Source: Balneolaceae bacterium
GTDB taxonomy: Bacteria; Bacteroidota; Rhodothermia; Balneolales; Balneolaceae
DNA: 64,000 nucleotides
Direction of reading: 5' to 3'
Assembly (NCBI GenBank): GCA_017640605.1
Contig: JAEPQH010000005.1
Span: forward strand, 171,209 to 235,208
A program made the translations under genes and the position numbers. Each line of letters begins with the position of its first letter. The first letter of the stretch is position 1. Of this stretch, positions 36,375-45,805 are shown in pieces. The notes under the pieces are model-generated. The model had not been told where the DNA came from, ran no database searches, and saw only the letters and a list, made by a program, of their open reading frames with translations.

Positions 36375-37396
36375 AGATTGGTATTGCAGCTCCATTGAGT
36401 CTTGCCGCAGTTAATGGTGGTGTAAGAACACAAATGCTAAAAACCGCCGAGCATTTAAGGCAATCAGGAATTTCCGTAGAGATTATCCATTCAGATCATG
36501 ACCATTTTGACTTTGATCTGGTGCATATTTTTTCATCATCACCGGAAACAATTGGTATTGCAAAACAAGTAAAGAATAAAGGAATTCCATTAGTAGTAAG
36601 TCCTGTGTTTTTTGCCAACCGAACAGCGAATAGTATTCGAAATATTCTGAAAATGGAGAAATTGTTGTCGAAACTCGGGACCGGAATCCGATCAGAATAT
36701 GGAATAAAGGCTGAGATTTGTCATCTTGCTGATATACTACTACCAAATACAATCCAAGAAAAAGAGTTAGTTCGAGATGCTTTTGATATTGAGGAATCTC
36801 GATTTACGGTAGTTCCAAATGGAGTGGAATCCAGATTCGCACACGCGACACCCGAATTATTTGAACAAAAATATAAGCTAAAGGACTTCGTATTATTTGT
36901 GGGCCAGGCCGGTGCTGCGCGGAAAAATGTTATTCAACTACTACGAATTGCACCAAAAATTGATCGAGAAGTTGTAATAATAGGTGATTTCTATTCTGAT
37001 ACTTACAGCGATGAATGTCTTTCACTAGCAAAGAAGTCCAATAACATTCATTTGATATCCACCTTAGCACACACTGATCCTTTACTCGAAAGTGCTTATG
37101 CAGCTTGTGATGTTTTCTGCCTCCCCTCTTTTTTCGAAACTCCAGGAATAGCCGCTATGGAAGCTGCACTTGCAAATGCAAAAGTTGTAATAACAAAATA
37201 TGGCGGCACAAAAGAGAATTTTCGGGATATGGCCAAATACACTGATCCTAATTCTGATCAATCATTACTTGATGGTATTACGCAGGCTCTATCAGAGCAA
37301 AAAAATGACCAGCTCAAAAACCATATTATAAGAAATTACACTTGGGAAAAAGTGGCTGAAAAAACAGCGGAAGCGTACCGAACTTTGCTTAGCTGA
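36371..37396 (+). CDS. glycosyltransferase family 4-type
   Basis: A 341-residue GT-B enzyme. N-terminal MKIGIAAPLSLAAVNGGVRTQ is the acceptor-side glycine-rich start. PNGVESRF and LFVGQAGAARKNVIQLL open the donor domain, and LPSFFETPGIAAMEAALANA carries the EX7E-like retaining motif. The start at ATG 36371 overlaps the upstream TGA (ATGA); an earlier ATG at 36350 is less likely. The 3' end overlaps the convergent pssA gene by eight bases. Confidence 0.9.
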   Translation: MKIGIAAPLSLAAVNGGVRTQMLKTAEHLRQSGISVEIIHSDHDHFDFDLVHIFSSSPETIGIAKQVKNKGIPLVVSPVFFANRTANSIRNILKMEKLLSKLGTGIRSEYGIKAEICHLADILLPNTIQEKELVRDAFDIEESRFTVVPNGVESRFAHATPELFEQKYKLKDFVLFVGQAGAARKNVIQLLRIAPKIDREVVIIGDFYSDTYSDECLSLAKKSNNIHLISTLAHTDPLLESAYAACDVFCLPSFFETPGIAAMEAALANAKVVITKYGGTKENFRDMAKYTDPNSDQSLLDGITQALSEQKNDQLKNHIIRNYTWEKVAEKTAEAYRTLLS

Positions 37397-38213
37397 AATC
37401 CTGAAAGGTATCTTCCTCTTCGAAATCATCCTTAAAAAACTTAATGGCGCTCTCGATGATCGATTTTGAAATATAAATCACAATCGCAGCCATTAACCCA
37501 TATTCGTGCAGCGTCGCAATCAGCAATAGATAAATAATGAAAAGTACGAATGATACTTTTTTTGATCGGATTGATTCACGATCGAAGCGCGGAATTTTCT
37601 CGAATTGAATGGAGCTAACCATCAAAAAACTAACAAGCGCCACCATTGGGATGAGCACGCTGTTTACTCCATTTTTAAAGAAATCAAAAAGTTCAAGATC
37701 TCCTCTGAATGTTAAATAAAAGGCGATAATAGTTATCGCTACGGAAGGAATTGGTAATCCGATAAATACATCAGATTTAGGCTCCAGTCTTGCATTAACA
37801 TTAAAACGTGCAAGTCGAACAGCCCCGCAAAGAGGTGGCAATGCAGCTACAAGCACACCCAACATTCCCAGATCGGATAGCGCAAACGTATAGATTAAAA
37901 AACCCGGAGCTACTCCAAAAGATACCATATCACTTAAGGAATCCAGCTCTATACCAAAATCGGAATAGGCATTGGCTAAACGTGCCATCATGCCATCAAA
38001 AACATCAAACATACCTGCTGCCATTATCAGCCAGGCACCTCTGATTAAATCACCATCAGCAATAGAAATAATGGCTAGAAATCCCGAAAACAAGTTCATC
38101 AAGGTAAAGAAACTGGGAACCGCAATCCGCTTATTTACGGGTGGTTTTGAAGCTTTTAAAACTTCTCTTCGTTTCTTAAAACTATGATATTGTTTTTGGA
38201 TTGGGTATTTCAT
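37389..38213 (-). CDS. pssA: CDP-diacylglycerol-serine O-phosphatidyltransferase
   Basis: A CDP-alcohol phosphotransferase of 274 residues that makes phosphatidylserine. The signature DGMMARLANAYSDFGIELD plus SLSD fits DG(x2)AR(x8)G(x3)D(x3)D. About six or seven membrane helices follow the start. It is one base from psd, so phosphatidylethanolamine synthesis is encoded as a pair. Its stop overlaps the convergent glycosyltransferase. Confidence 0.94.
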   Translation of the reverse strand: MKYPIQKQYHSFKKRREVLKASKPPVNKRIAVPSFFTLMNLFSGFLAIISIADGDLIRGAWLIMAAGMFDVFDGMMARLANAYSDFGIELDSLSDMVSFGVAPGFLIYTFALSDLGMLGVLVAALPPLCGAVRLARFNVNARLEPKSDVFIGLPIPSVAITIIAFYLTFRGDLELFDFFKNGVNSVLIPMVALVSFLMVSSIQFEKIPRFDRESIRSKKVSFVLFIIYLLLIATLHEYGLMAAIVIYISKSIIESAIKFFKDDFEEEDTFQDFS

Positions 38214-38214
38214 G

Positions 38215-38865
38215 TTAGTTGATTACACCCAACACAGACTGCCCTGCCCAAGTGCGATCTCCTTTTTTAACCTTTATTTCTACATTTTCGGGTACAATAA
38301 TATCCATTCTGCTGCCAAATTTCATCATCCCGAAACGTTCCCCAGCTTTCAACTGATCTCCCTCTTTGATGTGATACACAATTCGGCGAGCAAGAAAGCC
38401 CGTGATTTGTTTAAAGAAGATCTTAGTTCCACTCGGGTGTTTTACCCCAAAATCGGCTCGCTCGTTTAACGTAGACGCATTTTCATCCCATGCCATCAAA
38501 TATTTTCCAGGATGATATTTTAAATACTCAAGTAGACCTGAAATCGGATTTCGGTTTACATGCACATCTAACGGCGATAGAAAAATACTTACTTGTGTGG
38601 CAGCACTTTTCAAATACACTTCCTCTTCCACTTTTTTAATGAGTACTACTTTCCCATCGGCCGGTGAAATGAGAAGGTTCTCTCCTTCTGGTGGAATTCG
38701 TTCAGGATCACGAAAGAAATAAATCACAATCGCCCACATCACAAAGAAAATCCCGTAAATAGGATATGCAATCCAATGCTCAATGAAGGTGTAAGTTAGA
38801 TAAAAAACAATGACCATGACTGTTGTAGCCAAGGCCATACTCGGATAGCCGTCTTTTGCGAACAT
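38215..38865 (-). CDS. psd: phosphatidylserine decarboxylase proenzyme (short type)
   Basis: A 216-residue proenzyme that self-cleaves to give a pyruvoyl cofactor and converts phosphatidylserine to phosphatidylethanolamine. The cleavage site is GS in ERFGMMKFGSRMDI near the C-terminus. LSPLDVHVNRNPISG supplies the His-containing motif. Two N-terminal hydrophobic stretches suggest membrane association. The short length is that of the Psd-B/archaeal-like class. It directly follows rseP with no gap. Confidence 0.94.
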   Translation of the reverse strand: MFAKDGYPSMALATTVMVIVFYLTYTFIEHWIAYPIYGIFFVMWAIVIYFFRDPERIPPEGENLLISPADGKVVLIKKVEEEVYLKSAATQVSIFLSPLDVHVNRNPISGLLEYLKYHPGKYLMAWDENASTLNERADFGVKHPSGTKIFFKQITGFLARRIVYHIKEGDQLKAGERFGMMKFGSRMDIIVPENVEIKVKKGDRTWAGQSVLGVIN

Positions 38866-40191
38866 TTAGAAATACTTTAAAACGTCGTTGAAGATTACAA
38901 ACACCATTAAGGTAAGTAAAATTACGAAACCGATATTCTGTGCTACAATTTTTACTTTTTCGGAAGGTTCGCGACGTGCAATTCCTTCATAAATCAAAAA
39001 TACTAGATGACCTCCATCCAATGCCGGAATTGGTAGAATATTCATAATTGCCAGTGTGATACTTAACAATGCTGTAATTGTCCAAAAGCCATCCCAACCC
39101 GATTGATCAGTTGCCTGCTTTGTGATATTAGCGATCGCGATTGGACCACCTAGATTTTGGCGTACCGAAATATCACCGGTAACCATTCTGGAAAAACCAC
39201 CAATTATTCCTTCGGTTTGTTCAATGGTTTGATCCCAACCATCTCCAATCGAAGCAAAGAAGCCTAGTTCTACTCGTTCTCCTCCTGCCATTGCAAGCGT
39301 TGGAGATGCAATACCAATAGCCTGATTATCTGGTGTAATTGACTTTGTAAATAGCGAGTCTCCGCGCTTTATAGTAAAGTTGATTGGACCATCAGCAGCG
39401 CGAATAATTTCTGTAAGTTGAATCCAGTAATTGATATCAATACTGTCTGCAGCAATGAATGTATCACCGGCTTTCAAGCCTGCTTCGTATGCCGGTGTTC
39501 CCAACGAAACACTAGAAATTGTGCTTGGAAACGCAAAAATCGGGCTAATAAAATCCCGGGTTTGTAAGCTATCCAAAAAACTAGGTGGAACATTGATATC
39601 AATTTCCTGCCCGTTTCGCATCACTTGATAAGTGAGATTGCTGGAAGTAAGTACAGAGGGTGACACTAAATCTTCGAACGCTGCAACCGCTTCTCCATTT
39701 ACTCCAATGATACGGTCATCGGTTTCAAAACCAATCTCATGTAGTAAACTAGTTTCAGGAATATATAATCCACTCACTTTTTCCAACGGTAAGGTTAACT
39801 TGCCGCTGTTTAACGTCATTCCCGTAAAGATGAAGAAAGCGAGTATCATATTGAATATTACACCGGCGGTAATAACAATCATCCGTTGCCAAACGGGTTT
39901 GCTTCTATATTCCCATGGCTGTGGTTCTTGTGCAAGATGTTCGGTATCCATACTCTCATCAACCATTCCGGATATTTTAACATATCCGCCAAGCGGTGTT
40001 GCACCTAGGCAATAATCGGTATCGCCCCACTTGAATCCCCAAATTCTTGGAGGAAAACCCACCGAAAATCGTTCAACCCGCATACCAAATGCTTTAGCTG
40101 CGAGAAAGTGACCCAACTCATGTATAAATACAAGAATCATGAGTGCACCTACAAAGATACCGATGGTTTTTAATAACTCTATAACTTCCAT
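38866..40191 (-). CDS. rseP: RIP site-2 metalloprotease
   Basis: A 441-residue intramembrane zinc protease. HELGH (FIHELGHFLAAK) is in the first helix and the third zinc ligand in NILPIPALDGGH near the C-terminus. One or two PDZ-like regions lie between (SVSLGTPAYEAGLKAGD). RseP/EcfE cleaves anti-sigma factors and signal-peptide remnants. I start at ATG 40191, four bases after dxr. A TTG at 40215 would overlap dxr by 20 bases and is less likely. Confidence 0.93.
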   Translation of the reverse strand: MEVIELLKTIGIFVGALMILVFIHELGHFLAAKAFGMRVERFSVGFPPRIWGFKWGDTDYCLGATPLGGYVKISGMVDESMDTEHLAQEPQPWEYRSKPVWQRMIVITAGVIFNMILAFFIFTGMTLNSGKLTLPLEKVSGLYIPETSLLHEIGFETDDRIIGVNGEAVAAFEDLVSPSVLTSSNLTYQVMRNGQEIDINVPPSFLDSLQTRDFISPIFAFPSTISSVSLGTPAYEAGLKAGDTFIAADSIDINYWIQLTEIIRAADGPINFTIKRGDSLFTKSITPDNQAIGIASPTLAMAGGERVELGFFASIGDGWDQTIEQTEGIIGGFSRMVTGDISVRQNLGGPIAIANITKQATDQSGWDGFWTITALLSITLAIMNILPIPALDGGHLVFLIYEGIARREPSEKVKIVAQNIGFVILLTLMVFVIFNDVLKYF

Positions 40192-40195
40192 GTAA

Positions 40196-41344
40196 TCAAT
40201 TAATTCGGGATGCAAAATCCCTTGTTTTTTTATCTATTTCGATTAGATTTTGGAGACTTATCTCAGTTTGATCTGATAATTTCTCTAAACTTTTTTCAAC
40301 GATTTTTGGGATCGAAATATAGTCAATTTCTTTGTCCAAAAAGCGCTGTACTGCGATCTCATTTGCAGCATTTAATATTGCAGGAGCAATGTCGGAATCG
40401 TTTATGGCATCCATCGCTAATTTAACACATGGAAACTTGGCGTAATCAACGGGATAAAAGGTTAATTCGTGCGCTTTTGTCCAATCCATTCGCGGTGTAT
40501 CTAAAGGTAATCTTTTCGGGTAAGTAAGCGCGTATATAATAGGGACTTTCATATCCGGCGGACCCAATTGTGCCTTACTGCTTCCATCAGTAAAAGTTAC
40601 CATAGAATGAATGATGCTCTGCGGATGAATTACGGGTTCAATCATCTCAACAGGAAGATTAAATAACCAATGAGCCTCAATAATTTCGAGTCCTTTGTTC
40701 ATCATAGTCGATGAATCGATGGTAATTTTAGCTCCCATTTCCCAATTTGGATGCTTTAAAGCCTGCTCAACTGTAATCGATTGCATCTGCTCTAATGTAT
40801 ACTCTCTGAATGGTCCACCACTAGCTGTTATCACAATCTTTTCGATAGACTGCACCGATTCACCGACAATGCTTTGAAGCATCGCGGAGTGTTCTGAATC
40901 TACGGGTACTAATTCTGCGTTGGTTTCTTTAAGTAGCTCGTTAATCAATTTACCACCAACAACCAATGATTCTTTATTGGCTAATGCTACTTTTTTTCCT
41001 GCTTTCAAAGCGGCCACTGTAGGCTCAAAACCGGCAAAACCAACCAAGCTATTTAGAACAATATCAACAGTTGGTAATGAGGCTAATTCCTTAAGATGCT
41101 CACTTCCAGATAAAATAGATGTTGATCCAGAGGCATTTTTCTTTAGGATGGAATACTTCTCTTCATCGCATATTAACCCATATTCCGGGTTAAATTCTAA
41201 AATCTGTTCTAGTAGCAACTCTACATTGCTGTTTGCAGTTAGCACTACAATTTGAAATTTGTCAGGATGTTGCCGAACAATCTCTAAAGCCTGTGTTCCT
41301 ATCGATCCGGTGGATCCGAGTATCGCGATTCTCTTTCTATTCAA
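40196..41344 (-). CDS. dxr: 1-deoxy-D-xylulose-5-phosphate reductoisomerase
   Basis: The second enzyme of the MEP isoprenoid pathway, 382 residues. The NADPH loop GSTGSIGTQALEIV, ANKESLVVGG, PVDSEHSAML (metal ligands) and ASGGPFREY are all present. The start codon is TTG 41344. The order dxr-rseP is common in bacteria, and here psd and pssA follow. Confidence 0.96.
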   Translation of the reverse strand: MNRKRIAILGSTGSIGTQALEIVRQHPDKFQIVVLTANSNVELLLEQILEFNPEYGLICDEEKYSILKKNASGSTSILSGSEHLKELASLPTVDIVLNSLVGFAGFEPTVAALKAGKKVALANKESLVVGGKLINELLKETNAELVPVDSEHSAMLQSIVGESVQSIEKIVITASGGPFREYTLEQMQSITVEQALKHPNWEMGAKITIDSSTMMNKGLEIIEAHWLFNLPVEMIEPVIHPQSIIHSMVTFTDGSSKAQLGPPDMKVPIIYALTYPKRLPLDTPRMDWTKAHELTFYPVDYAKFPCVKLAMDAINDSDIAPAILNAANEIAVQRFLDKEIDYISIPKIVEKSLEKLSDQTEISLQNLIEIDKKTRDFASRIN

Positions 41345-41419
41345 AAGCCGTTATTTATCTTGTTGAGTATAAGAACACTAACCCCAAAGTGCTGCAAAAT
41401 AATTTCAATTTCTGGATGG

Positions 41420-42178
41420 CTAGAATTTATTCAATTTAATGATAGCAAGCATTCTTCCACTTTGTTCTTTTTCTCGCCGATACGAATAAAAAAGAGAATC
41501 TTCGTCGATGGTACATCGCCCGTCCGTTTCGATATTGCTGGTTAAGACTCCCGCATCGATTAATTGCTCTTTAAGCAAACCTACCATATCTATATGAGGC
41601 TTTTCATAATCATCGTTGTTAACAAGGTGACCGGGAAATTTTGATGAAACTTCTTCCCCTACTTCAAAATTATGAACCCCAAGACAGGGACTTAGATAAG
41701 CGTTTATTTCGTGTATTTCAGCTCCAACCTCAATCATTTTATTAATTGTGAGTGGTACAATCTCACCAACAGCGCCGCGCCATCCTGAGTGGACAGCAGC
41801 AATCACTTTATTTTTGAAATCTCCCAACAATAACGCCCCACAATCAGCAACCTGAATACCTAAAGCAACTCCCGGTGTTTTTGATACAAACGCATCAACA
41901 TTTGGATAAACACCACCACGGTCAACTACAAGTACATTACTACTATGAATTTGATTAGCGAGAGCAAGATCTCTGTGACGAATTCCAATCGATTTGCAAA
42001 GTGAATGAATATGGCTTAACACAATGTGTTGATCTTCATTAGAACTGAAACCAACATTCAGACCTTCTATATGAGCTCCTTCGGAATGGAAGTCCGGATT
42101 TTTATAGCTAAACCACGACATAATGCGTGCATTATTCAGCTGAGAAGGTCTAATAAATTCAAATGGAAAAGTGCTCAT
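41420..42178 (-). CDS. pgeF: YfiH/PgeF-type polyphenol oxidase family (laccase-domain) protein
   Basis: A 252-residue protein of the multicopper-oxidase-unrelated 'laccase domain' family. Members act as purine nucleoside hydrolases/phosphorylases or peptidoglycan-editing factors. VADCGALLLGD, AAVHSGWRGAVGEIV and LSPCLGVHNFEVGEEV provide the Cys and His zinc ligands. It overlaps aroE by 20 bases; 75 bases separate it from dxr. Confidence 0.9.
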   Translation of the reverse strand: MSTFPFEFIRPSQLNNARIMSWFSYKNPDFHSEGAHIEGLNVGFSSNEDQHIVLSHIHSLCKSIGIRHRDLALANQIHSSNVLVVDRGGVYPNVDAFVSKTPGVALGIQVADCGALLLGDFKNKVIAAVHSGWRGAVGEIVPLTINKMIEVGAEIHEINAYLSPCLGVHNFEVGEEVSSKFPGHLVNNDDYEKPHIDMVGLLKEQLIDAGVLTSNIETDGRCTIDEDSLFYSYRREKEQSGRMLAIIKLNKF

Positions 42179-43010
42179 CCAATTTCATTTTAATCAATCC
42201 AACAGGAAAGTGTTTTCCCGTCCATTTTAGGAATGATTCTGCTCCTTGATGTATCAACATATCAAGACCGCCAATCGTTATTCCTTGTGCTTGTTTAGCC
42301 TGTCTGATAAACTTTGTTTCCACAGGGTTGTACACAATGTCGTAACAAATTTTACCGCTTAGGAGATCTATGTCATTATCCTCAACCGGTGAAGTTTCAA
42401 CATTTGGATACATGCCCAATGGGGTTGCATTTATAATCAAAGAAGCTTCATCTGCATAATCGAACCAATTATCATACGAACAATAAAATGCTGATCGCTG
42501 ACTAAACCTATTTGGCTCCCTCGATACCAGATAAACTTCTTCAAAACCAAAATCATTCAGCGCATATACTATTGCTTTCGTTGCACCACCAGTCCCAAAA
42601 ATGATAGCTCGATCTGTATCAATTTCCTCAGTATCGAGTTCTAACAATGGCTGTATAAATCCATAAGCATCAGTATTATGCCCGATTAAATTATCATCTT
42701 TTTTGATGATCGTATTTACTGCACCTATGGCGTTTGCAGTAGGAGTTAATTCATCCACAATGGCCAACATTTCCATTTTATAGGGAATTGTAATGTTAGC
42801 ACCCAGAAAAGCAGGATTGTTAAAATGAGAAACTAACGAGCTTAATTCTTGTAATTCAAGTTGTATGCCATGATATGTAGCGTCAATTTGATAATAGTTT
42901 AACGCCGTATTGTGCATGAGCGGTGATACACTGTGACTAACCGGATTGCCAATCAGCAAATAATGTGGCTCTTTGGAGGCTTTGGACTGTAAAAACTCAG
43001 TAAACTTCAT
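42159..43010 (-). CDS. aroE: shikimate dehydrogenase
   Basis: A 283-residue NADP-dependent dehydrogenase of the shikimate pathway. LIGNPVSHSVSPLMHN is the shikimate site. GANITIPYK has the catalytic lysine. NTDAYGF, the NADP turn FGTGGATKAIV and the C-terminal GGLDMLIHQGA complete the family signature. I start at ATG 43010. An upstream TTG at 43031 sits in the U tract of the preceding terminator. Confidence 0.95.
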   Translation of the reverse strand: MKFTEFLQSKASKEPHYLLIGNPVSHSVSPLMHNTALNYYQIDATYHGIQLELQELSSLVSHFNNPAFLGANITIPYKMEMLAIVDELTPTANAIGAVNTIIKKDDNLIGHNTDAYGFIQPLLELDTEEIDTDRAIIFGTGGATKAIVYALNDFGFEEVYLVSREPNRFSQRSAFYCSYDNWFDYADEASLIINATPLGMYPNVETSPVEDNDIDLLSGKICYDIVYNPVETKFIRQAKQAQGITIGGLDMLIHQGAESFLKWTGKHFPVGLIKMKLDEHFSI

Positions 43011-43028
43011 GATTTGGAAACTTATCGA

Positions 43029-43060
43029 CAAAAAAAATGCGCATTGGATAAATGCGCATT
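43029..43060 (-). terminator. intrinsic terminator after the START-like gene
   Basis: Two copies of AATGCGCATT (43051-43060 and 43036-43045) are separated by five bases. Because this word is its own reverse complement, the copies form a 10-bp stem, followed on the minus strand by a run of T to 43029. It ends the unit of the gene at 43085-43549 just before aroE. Confidence 0.88.
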
Positions 43061-43084
43061 AAAAATAGTAATTAAAAGCTTGTT

Positions 43085-43549
43085 TTAAGCAGTTACTTCC
43101 TCTTTCGGCTCAAGCTGAGTTTCTTTAAAAGTATCAGACTCTGCTAATTCTTTAAACTTTTGAAGATCCTTAACTAACTGAGCTGGAGACTCTTCGATAA
43201 AAGTTGCCAAATCTTCAGTTGGGTCTCCAAAAAATGTACGATAGTCTAAAGAAAACTCAACGCGAGTACGAGTACCGTTATCAAGAGGAGTAAAACGAAT
43301 GGTACCTGTTTGGTTAAGGTTACCATTGATAGTAATCCAAGCGAAACGAGTATTTCGAAGGTTGTCAATTAAATTTGTAGTCCAAACGAAATCTTCGTTG
43401 CCAATTTTTGTGTGGTATTCGAAGGTTTGAGAATTAATTCTCTCAACTGCGTCTACTCTATCCATGAATTTAGGGAAATCAACAGGATTGCTTAGTAATT
43501 CATAAACTTTAGCTAGTGGCAAATCAATTTCGATTCTTTCGTGCGCCAT
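43085..43549 (-). CDS. START-like / SRPBCC-domain protein
   Basis: A 154-residue helix-grip protein. The start ERIEIDLPLAKVYELLSNPVDFPKFMD and GTIRFTPLDNGTRTRVEFSLDY are typical of polyketide cyclase/START-like proteins that bind hydrophobic ligands. The ligand is unknown. It is a single gene with its own terminator; about 210 bp upstream separate it from tmk and show nothing I can assign. Confidence 0.82.
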   Translation of the reverse strand: MAHERIEIDLPLAKVYELLSNPVDFPKFMDRVDAVERINSQTFEYHTKIGNEDFVWTTNLIDNLRNTRFAWITINGNLNQTGTIRFTPLDNGTRTRVEFSLDYRTFFGDPTEDLATFIEESPAQLVKDLQKFKELAESDTFKETQLEPKEEVTA

Positions 43550-43761
43550 AATAGATATCTTGGATATATTAATCGTTGGGTTTTTCTACGATGAACCAGA
43601 TTTCGATGAAAAAGGTAGGATTCATCCATATTGTTCTAAAAATACGGATAATATGATTAAGCCTCAATTATCTATACAACAAATATTCTGCGCCAACTTT
43701 GAATGAAATCATACAATTAAAATTAATGTAAGCCTATCAATAATATCGATTTTGGCAGCAA

Positions 43762-44361
43762 TTACAGCGCTGCTATTTTCATTAAAATTGTTTCATGAAT
43801 GGAATTAATCGATTGCGAAGCATCAATTTCAACGAATCGCTCTTCTGTTTTTGCTAAATAATTATATCCTTCAATCACTTTTTCGAAAAATTCTTGTCCG
43901 GCTTTTTCCATCCTGTCTTCTTGCATATGAGCCGTTCTTTTTTTGGATTCCTCCCAACTGATTTTCAAATAAAAAGTGAGATCTGGAATTTTTCCGAGCG
44001 AGGCGATGGCATTTATCGAAGCGATGTAATCTAATTCAATACTATCCCTACCGAAGCCCTGATAAGCAGTTGTAGAATCATAAAATCGATCTAATATTAC
44101 TATGTACCCTTCCGTTAGAGCAGGTTCTACTTTCTCCGCGATTAGCTGAGCTCGAGCTGCAGAAAACAAAAGTAACTCAGCAACCGGATGAATGTCATCG
44201 TCAGTATTTAAAAGGATTGTCCGTATTTGTTCTGAAATAGCAGATCCGCCGGGCTCACGAAATACTTCTACTTTTTTTCCGGATCGAATTAAGTGCTCTT
44301 TAAGTAATTCAATTTGTGTTGATTTACCGCAGCCATCAATCCCCTCAAAACTCATCAGCAT
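43762..44361 (-). CDS. tmk: thymidylate kinase
   Basis: A 199-residue P-loop kinase that makes dTDP from dTMP. SFEGIDGCGKSTQIELL is the Walker A, FREPGGSAISEQIR has the DRX-like Arg, and LDRFYDSTTAYQGFGR is the thymidylate-binding motif. A short LID with basic residues (ESKKRTAHMQEDRME) is present. It is the last gene of a minus-strand run from the nuclease at 47998. Confidence 0.96.
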   Translation of the reverse strand: MLMSFEGIDGCGKSTQIELLKEHLIRSGKKVEVFREPGGSAISEQIRTILLNTDDDIHPVAELLLFSAARAQLIAEKVEPALTEGYIVILDRFYDSTTAYQGFGRDSIELDYIASINAIASLGKIPDLTFYLKISWEESKKRTAHMQEDRMEKAGQEFFEKVIEGYNYLAKTEERFVEIDASQSINSIHETILMKIAAL

Positions 44362-44374
44362 AATTGATCTGTGT

Positions 44375-45187
44375 TTAAAAGTCGAAATCGTCCATCATTT
44401 CAACGGGCTCTTTCGGCATTGCTAAAGCTAAGCCAATATAGATAGGAATACTTGCCCCTGAAGTCATAAAAAAAGCAATTACGAACAATAAGCGAACTAC
44501 TGTTGAGGAAATCCCGAAATACTTTGCTAAACCTCCGCAAACACCTGCCCATTTTTTATCAGAGCGCGATTTCATAAGCTTTTTGGATTGTTTTAAACCA
44601 TAAGAGGAACTACTAAAGCTGTCGAATTCGGAACTAAAGGCAGAATTTCTTGAGGAAGAACTATCGGAATCTAAATCATTTCGAAGTGTATTGAACGAGG
44701 ATCCGAAAATATCGTCATCACTTTCTGTGGATCTTTTCTTTTTTGATTTTCGGCTAAATCTACTTGATGAACCATGAATATCGTCCATGTTTTTAGAGCT
44801 GGATGAACGTTGCTTTCGCGCTTTCATCTCACGTTTTAATTTCTTTTCAGCGGCCTTAACTCTACGTCGATCTCCCACAAGGAATCCAAAACCAACCAAT
44901 GTAACTAAAGCACCTCCGATGAATGGTAATGCAGATATCGCGCCTTGTGCAAATTCAGAGAATCCGGTACCAACAGGTAACCCGATCCATTGCAGTACAA
45001 AAGTCATTCCCATAAAAAGCATTGCCATACCTGTGATGGTTGCAAAATTCCAAATGCCCTTTTCGCTTTCTTTTTGCTGATCTTCTTCCAAGAAATTTTG
45101 CATCGTTGAATGCAAATCGAAATCGTCGAACTCGAGCGATGCGGTGCCCGTTTTTGATGAAGTTTTTGTTCGTGTGCGTTGTGTCAT
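44375..45187 (-). CDS. PspC-domain membrane protein
   Basis: A 270-residue protein. Two hydrophobic helices lie in the N-terminal third, followed by a long polar stretch rich in Lys, Arg and Ser (residues about 115-205, low complexity). A C-terminal PspC domain carries the WAGVCGGLAKYFGISSTVVR motif and a membrane helix. PspC proteins take part in envelope stress sensing, but this arrangement with the PspC domain at the end is not the E. coli one. It lies between a folate enzyme and tmk. Confidence 0.85.
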   Translation of the reverse strand: MTQRTRTKTSSKTGTASLEFDDFDLHSTMQNFLEEDQQKESEKGIWNFATITGMAMLFMGMTFVLQWIGLPVGTGFSEFAQGAISALPFIGGALVTLVGFGFLVGDRRRVKAAEKKLKREMKARKQRSSSSKNMDDIHGSSSRFSRKSKKKRSTESDDDIFGSSFNTLRNDLDSDSSSSRNSAFSSEFDSFSSSSYGLKQSKKLMKSRSDKKWAGVCGGLAKYFGISSTVVRLLFVIAFFMTSGASIPIYIGLALAMPKEPVEMMDDFDF

Positions 45188-45232
45188 TTATTAAATCCTC
45201 CTCGGTGATGCTACGAGCCAATAATAGTGAGG

Positions 45233-45796
45233 TTACACATTAATTATTCTGGTTTCTGTAATTAAAACATCTAATGGAATATCGTGCGGCTCAGTGGGAA
45301 TTTCATCCAATATAAACTGGTCGAAAACTAATCCAACTTTTATTGATGATATTTGAGATAAAAATCGATCGTAATAGCCTTTTCCATATCCTAAACGATT
45401 GCCTCTCTCATCGGCAGCTAATAGAGGTACTATAATCAAATCTGGATCAATCTTATCTAAACGTTCACCGTATTCCGGCTCTGGAACACCCCATTCATTA
45501 GGTTTCAATTCCTCATTCGTCGAAATCTTTACGTGTTGTAATTCATTTACTTCCGTTTTCATTATCGGGACAAACAACGATTTATTCAGCTTCAAACACG
45601 ATTCAACAATACAGCGTGTATCCACCTCTTTTCTGTCATTCATCGAAACATAGCAATGAATAATGTGCGCTTTTAAAAATGCAGGATAAACCAATAATCG
45701 TTTTTGAATATCAGTAGACCACCTTTCCCAATCGTGCCAAGAAATTGCTGATCGTTGCTGTTTTATCTGAGCTCGTAAAGTGGTTTTATCGAGCAT
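45233..45796 (-). CDS. 5-formyltetrahydrofolate cyclo-ligase
   Basis: A 187-residue enzyme that converts 5-formyl-THF to 5,10-methenyl-THF using ATP. The N-terminal KTTLRAQIKQQR and the C-terminal nucleotide-binding signature NRLGYGKGYYDRFL are clear. It lies nine bases after bshC. I looked for a 6S RNA next to it, as in many bacteria; the 45-bp gap downstream is too short. Confidence 0.93.
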   Translation of the reverse strand: MLDKTTLRAQIKQQRSAISWHDWERWSTDIQKRLLVYPAFLKAHIIHCYVSMNDRKEVDTRCIVESCLKLNKSLFVPIMKTEVNELQHVKISTNEELKPNEWGVPEPEYGERLDKIDPDLIIVPLLAADERGNRLGYGKGYYDRFLSQISSIKVGLVFDQFILDEIPTEPHDIPLDVLITETRIINV

Positions 45797-45805
45797 CTAA
45801 TTTGA

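Noticed and set aside
45188..45232. 6S RNA next to the folate cyclo-ligase
   Set aside because: The gap is 45 bp, too short for the RNA, and no 6S-like structure is seen.
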